Assembly: GCF_026967805.1 (NCBI RefSeq)
Contig: NZ_JAPVBG010000001.1
Coordinates: forward strand, 124,001 to 188,000
Direction of reading: 5' to 3'
From: Blastococcus sp. VKM Ac-2987
Lineage (GTDB): Bacteria > Actinomycetota > Actinomycetes > Mycobacteriales > Geodermatophilaceae
Length of the DNA stretch: 64,000 nt
Shown: positions 59,201 to 64,000 of the stretch, piece by piece
Layout: each line of letters opens with the position of its first letter
Position numbering within the stretch: position 1 is the stretch's first letter
Program-made: the position numbers and the translations under genes
The notes under the pieces: generated by a model
Seen by the model: only the letters and a program-made list of their open reading frames with translations
The model's database searches: none
Told to the model about the DNA's origin: nothing

Positions 59201-60020
59201 CCTCGGCCGTGGTGCGGTCGACGTGCCGCGCGCCGAGCGGGACCAGCCGCCGGGCGGCGTCCAGCACGTCGGCGGTCGGTGCGTCCAGGGCGTCGACGTA
59301 GCGGACGGCGTTGCTGAGCACCACCGGCACGCCCTGCTCGGTGGCGAACCGCAGCATCGCCTGGGCCCGGGAGCGGTCACCGCGCCCGCGGTGGTGCACC
59401 AGCTCCAGCGCCAGCCGTGGGCCGAACACCGCCCGCCAGGCGTCCAGCTGCTCGGCGGCCAGATCGGCCCGGCCGGCCAGCAGCGCCCGCCCCACCGGGG
59501 AGTCGGGACCGAGCAGCGGGGTCAGCCCGGTCGCGTGCTCGGCGGCGATCGCCAGCGAGCTCACCGGCTCACCGCGGGTGCCGCGCAGGTGGGTGGCGCT
59601 GGTGAGCCGGCACAGCGACCGCCAGCCGGCGCCGTCCCGCGCCAGGAAGGTGACCCGGGGCAGCCGCAGGTCGACGCTCGCCCCACCGCGGGCCGGCGCC
59701 CGGCGGCCGGCCGGCGCTGCCCGCGACCGGGGGGCCCGCGCCGCGGCAGGGTCCTCCCCCAGCACGTGCGCGAGCGCCGGGGGCACGCTGGTGCCCAGCG
59801 ACGGCGCCACCGCCAGGTCGACGCCGAAGATCGGCCGCACCCCGGCCGACCGGCAGGCCAGCGCGAACTTGACCGCGCCGTAGAGGCCGTCCCGGTCGGT
59901 CAGGGCCAGCGCCGGCATGCCGTGCTCGGCGGCGCGGGCCACCAGGTCGGCCGGGTGGTTGGCCCCGTACCGCATGGAGTAGCCGGAGGCGACGTGCAGG
60001 TGGACGAAGGGGTCGCTCAC
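56229..60020 (-). CDS. dnaE2: Error-prone DNA polymerase DnaE2
   Basis: The second alpha subunit, used for SOS mutagenesis, 1263 residues. PHP start: VHLHVASGYSMRYGANHPADLV; the palm motif is LPDIDID with Asp444, Asp446 and Asp448. Further family stretches include FHEQVLQVVARMVG and SFGFCKAHAAAFALPTYQSAWLK. An unusual Arg/Ala/Pro-rich insert lies near residues 90-125, after the PHP start. The C-terminal OB part ends in a Gly/Ser tail. The GTG at 60020 has GAGGAAG upstream. It follows the HEPN and DUF6504 genes and should be LexA-controlled. Confidence 0.96.
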   Translation of the reverse strand: MSDPFVHLHVASGYSMRYGANHPADLVARAAEHGMPALALTDRDGLYGAVKFALACRSAGVRPIFGVDLAVAPSLGTSVPPALAHVLGEDPAAARAPRSRAAPAGRRAPARGGASVDLRLPRVTFLARDGAGWRSLCRLTSATHLRGTRGEPVSSLAIAAEHATGLTPLLGPDSPVGRALLAGRADLAAEQLDAWRAVFGPRLALELVHHRGRGDRSRAQAMLRFATEQGVPVVLSNAVRYVDALDAPTADVLDAARRLVPLGARHVDRTTAEGYLKSGKEMADVAEDVVGPDRDAALRLLERTARLAEQCAVDTTADLGIGSVRYPELDVVTTPAERGMGPTQVLRARCEAGLGRRGMAPTARVRRRLADELAVIESLGYPSYFLTVADVVDLIRSLRVRAAARGSGAGSLVTYLLGISDVDPLRYGLLMERFLSPLRHQLPDIDIDVESARRMEVYDAVIDRFGAHRVSCISMMDTYRVRHAIRDVGAALGLPPAEVDAVAKAFPHIRANQVHAALRDLPELQASRLGSKRAGGSGDLDLLFDLVARLDGLPRHIALHPCGVLLSDATLLDRTPVESSYLGYPMSQFDKDDVEELGLLKLDLLGIRMQSAIAHALEEIERVDEQAVDIDAVPRDDPTTFELIRSTRTLGMFQIESPGQRELVGKFGPQTFEDIIIDISLFRPGPVKSDMVTPFLMARNGWQEAQYPHPDLEFALAETAGVVVFHEQVLQVVARMVGCTLAEADEVRRALGEKDAHPEVRAWFVPSALAAGYPVEVAERVWEVLAAFGSFGFCKAHAAAFALPTYQSAWLKTHHPAAFLAGVLTHDPGMYPKRLILDDARNFGIRVLGLDVNASAGSYRVERLATDGATDDDATDPDREVEGEIQGWRRPEWMPTAMPDPSRYGIRLSLADVKGISDDEVARVVAGQPYRSLTDFWSRASVSRPVVERLVLAGGFDSLYGFGVRDREAGRPTRRRHQVTRRDLLLQISELDRWSRSGARATSDGQLSLDLMGLEEEPAAGTAESDGATAPAWAESSGLPEFTDAELVRAELEVLGLDASRHVVDFYRPFLSALGAVPAGELLGCRSGAEVLVTGVKVATQTPPIRSGRRVVFVTLDDGTGCTDSTFFEDAQGPYAATVFHSWLLVIRGVLRRTGPRGMSLRATGAWELPALHEAWEAGGLESVAELMAAPGEYTEQAIAGAAASHGARPVVVRPVLVHPTGFRMSPYADIKPAGEETKVAARRAAAGPPRKLWHSSPGSSGH

Positions 60021-60093
60021 GCGGCTTCCTCGCCGGCGGTCGTCATCCGCGTGATCGCGGCTGCCGTCTCCACTGGTGAGCTCGCGAGCTCGC

Positions 60094-60603
60094 TCACCTC
60101 CGGGGCCCGGCGGACCGGGACGCGGCACCGGACGCCGACCCGCCGACCACGTGCGGCCTCGGGTAGCGGGGCGACCCGGGCAGCGGCGTGCTGCCGAGCG
60201 CGGTCTCGACCACACCGAGGAAGGCGCGGACGTCACGCACCAGGTCGTCGGCCTCCCGCTCGGTGACCGCCCGGGACAGCCCCGCCTCGGCGGCGGCGCG
60301 CTTGCCCGCCCCGGCGGCGAAGAAGGTGGCCCACTCCCCCAGCTCCGGCGCCACCTGCCCGAGCAGCACCCAGGCGCTGCGCGGCCGGCGCCGCTCGCCC
60401 TCCGGCCGGGTGCGGGCGGCCAGCACCGCGGCGGCGGCGCGGAGCGCGGCGAGGTGGGCGGTGGCGTACCGCTCCCGCTGGTCGGTGGCCGCGGCGGCCA
60501 CGGCCAGCCCCCGGTGGGCCTGGCCCAGCAGCGCCGAGGCGGCGGCGGGCAGGGCGGGGGGAAGCGGCAGCTGCTCGGCCGGCACGGCCCGTGCGGCGCC
60601 CAT
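60094..60603 (-). CDS. SAV_6107-type HEPN domain protein
   Basis: A 169-residue all-helical protein of the SAV_6107 HEPN type, a family found beside dnaE2 in actinobacteria. The conserved part is LLGQAHRGLAVAAAATDQRERYATAHLAALRAAAAVLAAR, in which Arg45-x4-His50 is an HEPN-like R-x4-H motif. It is followed by WVLLGQVAPELGEWATFFAAGAGKRAA. The ATG at 60603 shares one base with the DUF6504 stop (TGATG), so translation is coupled. HEPN proteins are often RNases or RNA-binding; the role here is unknown. 73 bases separate it from dnaE2. Confidence 0.85.
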   Translation of the reverse strand: MGAARAVPAEQLPLPPALPAAASALLGQAHRGLAVAAAATDQRERYATAHLAALRAAAAVLAARTRPEGERRRPRSAWVLLGQVAPELGEWATFFAAGAGKRAAAEAGLSRAVTEREADDLVRDVRAFLGVVETALGSTPLPGSPRYPRPHVVGGSASGAASRSAGPRR

Positions 60604-60926
60604 CAGTCGTGCACCCGCACGAGCCACCAGCGGTTGCCCGATGCGTCCCAGGACAGGTCGTAGACCCCGGCGAAGCTCATCCGGGAGCGCCCGGCCCGGA
60701 CCGCCTCGACCCGCCAGACCTCCCGCGGCGCCACCAGATCGGCGGACGCGCCACCCGTGCCGGCGTCCCGCAGCCACCACGGCGCGGTCTCGACCCAGGA
60801 GTCGAGCAGCTCGCCCACGACGTACCGGGAGTGCCCGCGCCAGAACTGCACCGGACCCACGGGGCCACGCTCGACCTGCACCTCTTCGCCGACCCGACCG
60901 ACGACCTCACCCAGCACCCGGCTCAT
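60603..60926 (-). CDS. DUF6504 protein
   Basis: A 107-residue protein (GRVGEEVQVERGPVGPVQFWRGHSRYVVGELLDSWVET) rich in Trp (SWVETAPWW, REVWRVEAVRAG, NRWWLVRVHD). It matches DUF6504 proteins found in actinobacterial SOS mutasome cassettes, where the gene lies beside imuB and dnaE2. Function is unknown. The ATG at 60926 has GGGGAG six bases upstream. It is the first gene after the LexA box at 61014-61029, so it leads a three-gene operon. Confidence 0.82.
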   Translation of the reverse strand: MSRVLGEVVGRVGEEVQVERGPVGPVQFWRGHSRYVVGELLDSWVETAPWWLRDAGTGGASADLVAPREVWRVEAVRAGRSRMSFAGVYDLSWDASGNRWWLVRVHD

Positions 60927-61013
60927 GCCCGACTCCCCACGCCTCACCCCGCGCGCACGCCGCCCCGGGACCCCACCGGCGGGGAAGAGCCGGGGAGGCG
61001 GGCCGGACGTCGT

Positions 61014-61029
61014 TCGAACAGGCGTTCGA
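61014..61029. promoter_or_regulatory. LexA (SOS) box before DUF6504, HEPN and dnaE2
   Basis: TCGAAC-AGGC-GTTCGA is a perfect actinobacterial LexA box. The symmetry extends three bases on both sides (CGTTCGAAC / GTTCGAACG). It lies 88 bases before the DUF6504 ATG on the minus strand and 136 bases before the YbaK-like ATG on the plus strand, so it may control either or both. Confidence 0.9.
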
Positions 61030-61164
61030 ACGAGGACCAGTAGACCCGAGCGCCCCGCCGCCGTCAAGCCGCGCCACGCCGTGTCCCGGCGCCCGTCCGC
61101 ACCCGTCTCCCGGAGGGCGGGACACGCCGGGCGGAGCCCCCCGGGGCGGTGGCAGGATCGGTCC

Positions 61165-61677
61165 ATGCCCCCGCCGGACCACCCCCGGGTCACCGACGTC
61201 GCGCGGCTGCTCCGCGCGGCCGGTGCCACCGGCGAGGTACGCCACCTGCCCGACAGCGCCCGCACCGCCGCGGCGGCCGCCGCGCAGCTCGGCGTACCGG
61301 TCGGCGCCATCGCCAACAGCCTGGTGTTCGACGTCGGCGGCAGCCCACTGCTGGTCCTCACCAGCGGCGCCCACCGGGTGGACGAGGCCCGGGTGGCCGA
61401 ACTCCTCGGTGTCCCGGCGCTCACGCGGGCCACCCCCGACTTCGTGCGGCGGCACACCGGCCAGCCCATCGGCGGGGTCGCGCCGATCGGCCATCCGGAG
61501 CCGATCGGCACGCTGGTCGACGTCGAGCTGGCCCGCCACGACGAGGTCTGGGCGGCCGCGGGGCACCCGCACACGGTCTTCCCGACCAGCTACGACGAGC
61601 TGCTCCGGCTCACCGAGGGCACCCCGGCCGAGGTGGCGGCCGCGACCGGTCCCGCGACGGAGGCGGTCGGCAGATGA
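61165..61677 (+). CDS. YbaK/EbsC family aminoacyl-tRNA deacylase
   Basis: A 170-residue YbaK/ProX-type editing-domain protein that may hydrolyse mischarged tRNA. The family region is LGVPVGAIANSLVFDVGGSPLLVLTSGAHRVDEARVAELLG, then GGVAPIGHPEPIGTLVD and HTVFPTSYDELLRLT near the end. The ATG at 61165 is six bases after CAGGAT, a weak -10, so the start may be leaderless. It is the first of four coupled genes; the GNAT start overlaps its stop (ATGA). The exact tRNA is not known. Confidence 0.9.
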   Translation: MPPPDHPRVTDVARLLRAAGATGEVRHLPDSARTAAAAAAQLGVPVGAIANSLVFDVGGSPLLVLTSGAHRVDEARVAELLGVPALTRATPDFVRRHTGQPIGGVAPIGHPEPIGTLVDVELARHDEVWAAAGHPHTVFPTSYDELLRLTEGTPAEVAAATGPATEAVGR

Positions 61678-62267
61678 CGGGAACCCGCCCGGGCACGCGG
61701 ATCCTCGAGCTGCCCCCGCCGTGGATGCGGGAGCACATGCACGAGGTGCTCACCGTCTACGGCCTGGCGATGGGGTACGACTCCGGCGTCGTCGCCGGGC
61801 GGTACAGCTATGCGATCCAGCACACCGACCGGCCCGGCTTCCGCGCCGTCGGCGCCTTCGCGCAGACCCCGGAGGGCGAGCGGCTGGTCGGCTTCGGCTA
61901 CGGCTACCTCATCGCCCCCGGCCAGTGGTGGCACGACCAGGTGCGCGCCGCGCTGGACCGCCGGACGGCCAAGAAGTGGCTGCCCGGCGCCTTCGAGGTG
62001 TGCGAGCTGCACGTCCACCCCGACGCGCAGAGCCAGGGGCTCGGCCGGCAGCTGCTGCACGCGCTCGTCGAGGGCCTGCCGCACCCGGTCGCCCTGCTCT
62101 CCACGCCCGACGCCGACACCAAGGCCTTCCGCCTGTACCGCGCCGACGGCTTCGTCGACCTGGCCCGCGGCTACCACTTCCCCGGCGACTCCCGGCCCTT
62201 CGCCATCCTCGGCGCCCGGCTGCCCCTGCATCCACCCGCCCCCTCCGCGCCGAACTCCCGGGCGTGA
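61674..62267 (+). CDS. GNAT family N-acetyltransferase
   Basis: A 197-residue GNAT protein. It starts TRILELPPPWMREHMHEVLTVYG and has the CoA-binding pattern ELHVHPDAQSQGLGRQLLHAL with Q-x-x-G-x-G. The final part LYRADGFVDLARGYHF is the usual GNAT end. The acceptor is unknown. The ATG overlaps the YbaK stop by four bases and the oxidoreductase start overlaps its stop, so it is the middle gene of a tightly coupled set. The Tyr/Trp-rich centre (GYGYLIAPGQWW) is typical of actinobacterial GNATs in this position. Confidence 0.9.
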   Translation: MTGTRPGTRILELPPPWMREHMHEVLTVYGLAMGYDSGVVAGRYSYAIQHTDRPGFRAVGAFAQTPEGERLVGFGYGYLIAPGQWWHDQVRAALDRRTAKKWLPGAFEVCELHVHPDAQSQGLGRQLLHALVEGLPHPVALLSTPDADTKAFRLYRADGFVDLARGYHFPGDSRPFAILGARLPLHPPAPSAPNSRA

Positions 62268-63919
62268 CCGCTTCCCCCGCTCCCGTGGACGTCGTCGTCG
62301 TCGGCTCCGGCCACAACGGCCTGGTCGCCGCCTGCTACCTGGCCCGGGAGGGCCTGCGGGTGGAGGTCGTCGAGTCCGACGACGTCCTCGGCGGCGCGGT
62401 GTCCACCGTCGAGCGCTGGCCCGGGGTGCGCGTCGACCGCGGCTCCAGCGCCCACGTGATCGTCCGGCACAGCGGCATCGTCGAGGAGCTGGACCTCGCC
62501 GCGCACGGGCTCCGCTACATCGACTGCGACCCGTGGGGCTTCGCACCGGCTCCCGCGCCGGGCGACGCCGGCCCGGACGGCCGGCCGCTGGTCTTCTCCG
62601 TCGACCTGGACGCCACCTGCGCCTCGATCGAGGCCGCCTGCGGTCCGGCCGACGCCGCGGCCTACCGGCGCTTCGTGGCGGTGTGGCAGCCCCGCAGCCG
62701 CGCGGTGGTCGCCTCCTTCGGGCGCGCCCCGTCCGCCGGTGGCCTGGTCCGCTCCTTCTGGCCGCTCGGCGCACCCGCCGAGGGCCGGCCGCGCACCCCC
62801 GGTGGCGAGCTGGCCGTCGACTTCCTCGGCTCGGGCGACGCGCTGCTGGACCGGTGGTTCACCAGCGAGCGGCTCAAGGCGGCGCTGGCGTGGTTCGGCG
62901 CCCAGTCGGGCCCGCCGATGTCCGAGCCCGGCACCGCGGCGATGGTCGGCTGGGTGGCGCTGCTGCACGACGTCCCGCCCGGGCACCCCGTCGGCGGCTC
63001 CGGTGGGCTGACGCAGGCGCTGCGCCGGCGGCTGGAGTCCGACGGCGGCCGGGTCGTGCTGGGCGACGGCGCCGCGCGGCTGCTGGTGGAGGACGGCCGG
63101 GTCGCCGGCGTCGAGACCCGGTCCGGCCGGGTCGTGCGGGCGCCGTCGGTGGTGGCCGCGTGCCACATCGGGGTGACCCGGGAGCTGGCCGGCGACGCCG
63201 CACCCCCGGTGCTGGCCGACGCCGCGCCGCCGATCGGCAACGGCTTCGGCCTGGTCGTGCGCGCGCTCACCGACGCCCCGCCGTCGTACCCGGGCGTGGC
63301 CGCCGCCGACGCCCTGCAGGGCCTCCAGCTGCTCTGCACCGACCGCGGCCAGCTGGCCGCCGCGCACGGCGACTGGGGCGCCGGGCGGGTGCCGCGCGAG
63401 CCGGTGCCGCTGGCCATGTCGTTCTCCGCGAGCGACGACACGCTGGCCCCGCCGGGGCAGCACGTCGTCACGATCTGGGGCCAGTGGTACCCGTACGCGC
63501 TGGCCGACGGCGGCGACTGGGACGCCCTCGCCGACGCCGAGGCGCGGCGCCTGGTGGCCGCGGTCGACCGCTACGCCCCCGGGTTCGCCGCCTCGGTGCG
63601 GGAGACCTACGTGCAGACCCCGCTGGCCCTGGAGCGGGAGCTGTCACTCCCCCGTGGCAACGTCATGCACGTGGAGATGGGCCTGGCCAGCATGTTCGCC
63701 TTCCGGCCGGCGCCGGGGCTGTCGGGCTACCGGGTGCCGGGCCTGCCCGGCCTCTACCTCGCGGGCGCCTCCACCCACCCCGGCGGCGGCGTCTCGGGCA
63801 ACTCCGGGCGGACGGCGGCGCGCACCGTCCTCGCCGACCGCCGGGCCCTGCTGCCGCGCGCCCGGGCGGCGGCCGGCCGCGCCGTGCGGCGGCTGCGGGC
63901 CGGAGCGGCGGAGGCGTGA
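62264..63919 (+). CDS. FAD-dependent oxidoreductase (phytoene desaturase/CrtO-like)
   Basis: A 551-residue flavoprotein of the NAD(P)/FAD oxidoreductase type. The dinucleotide-binding start is VVVGSGHNGLVAACYLAREG; the C-terminus GLYLAGASTHPGGGVSGNSGR is the FAD-binding end of phytoene-desaturase-like enzymes (CrtI/CrtO). Such proteins desaturate or oxygenate carotenoids, but related proteins act on other lipids, so the substrate is open. The GTG at 62264 overlaps the GNAT stop (GTGA). It belongs with the genes at both sides in one transcript. Confidence 0.9.
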   Translation: MTASPAPVDVVVVGSGHNGLVAACYLAREGLRVEVVESDDVLGGAVSTVERWPGVRVDRGSSAHVIVRHSGIVEELDLAAHGLRYIDCDPWGFAPAPAPGDAGPDGRPLVFSVDLDATCASIEAACGPADAAAYRRFVAVWQPRSRAVVASFGRAPSAGGLVRSFWPLGAPAEGRPRTPGGELAVDFLGSGDALLDRWFTSERLKAALAWFGAQSGPPMSEPGTAAMVGWVALLHDVPPGHPVGGSGGLTQALRRRLESDGGRVVLGDGAARLLVEDGRVAGVETRSGRVVRAPSVVAACHIGVTRELAGDAAPPVLADAAPPIGNGFGLVVRALTDAPPSYPGVAAADALQGLQLLCTDRGQLAAAHGDWGAGRVPREPVPLAMSFSASDDTLAPPGQHVVTIWGQWYPYALADGGDWDALADAEARRLVAAVDRYAPGFAASVRETYVQTPLALERELSLPRGNVMHVEMGLASMFAFRPAPGLSGYRVPGLPGLYLAGASTHPGGGVSGNSGRTAARTVLADRRALLPRARAAAGRAVRRLRAGAAEA

Positions 63920-64000
63920 CGGCCGCGACCGCCACCACGCCGGCGCCGGCCCTGCGCCGGGTCGTCCCCCTGGCGCTGGCCGGCGCGCTCGTGGCCACGG
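63916..64000 (+). CDS. Start of a further coupled gene, cut by window edge
   Basis: A GTG at 63916 overlaps the oxidoreductase stop by four bases, the same coupling as in the three genes before. The first 28 residues (TAATATTPAPALRRVVPLAL to LVAT) go into a hydrophobic stretch, so a membrane protein or an export signal is likely. Nothing more can be said; the gene runs off the window. Confidence 0.6.
   Translation, partial: MTAATATTPAPALRRVVPLALAGALVAT

Overview
The window is about 64 kb of very GC-rich actinobacterial chromosome. Most genes follow the order of the actinobacterial division and cell wall (dcw) cluster and its neighbours (ileS, lspA, dnaE1, hisD). Lipoproteins, meso-DAP-type MurE, Wag31, SepF, leaderless TANNNT promoters and TCGAAC-N4-GTTCGA LexA boxes all fit this. 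My guess from overall gene content is Geodermatophilaceae (Blastococcus, Geodermatophilus or Modestobacter type); this is inference, not proof.

Layout. 1-9.4 kb: hisD (cut by the window edge), a LON-domain protein, a DUF2567-like membrane protein, dnaE1, a GNAT, a CPBP protease, an RluA/RluD-family pseudouridine synthase and lspA. 9.4-15.7 kb: an alpha-glucoside module read as one minus-strand operon (binding lipoprotein, two permeases, ATPase, GH13 glucosidase). 15.8-22.6 kb: DUF4032 kinase-like protein, K+/H+ antiporter, a divergent ileS with an altered GTHH signature, and a zinc-ribbon-like membrane protein. 22.7-43.2 kb: the dcw cluster, all on the minus strand, in the order mraZ, rsmH, ftsL, ftsI, murE, murF, mraY, murD, ftsW, murG, murC, ftsQ, ftsZ, pgeF, yggS, sepF, yggT, wag31. 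Most joints overlap by 4 bp. It is preceded by a phased MraZ operator, a leader RNA with CUUCCCC loops before rsmH, and a GACAC-rich region before ftsZ. 43.2-48 kb: divergent moxR, DUF58 and transglutaminase genes.

48-64 kb: SOS and accessory genes. dinB has a LexA box inside a 44-bp perfect palindrome. A Gly/Asp-repeat small protein precedes a JmjC oxygenase and a sucrase/ferredoxin-like protein. Then come a phosphatase, a methyltransferase, a VOC protein and a small lipoprotein. A second LexA box precedes DUF6504, a SAV_6107-type HEPN gene and dnaE2. The window ends with a tightly coupled YbaK, GNAT, FAD-oxidoreductase set running off the right edge.

The most interesting items are the GXHH IleRS (possible mupirocin hyper-resistance), the repeat-peptide/JmjC/ferredoxin locus (possible peptide-modifying system), the SOS operon with a HEPN gene but no adjacent imuA'/imuB, and the layered regulation of the dcw cluster. 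Function calls rest on motifs read by eye; no database search was run.
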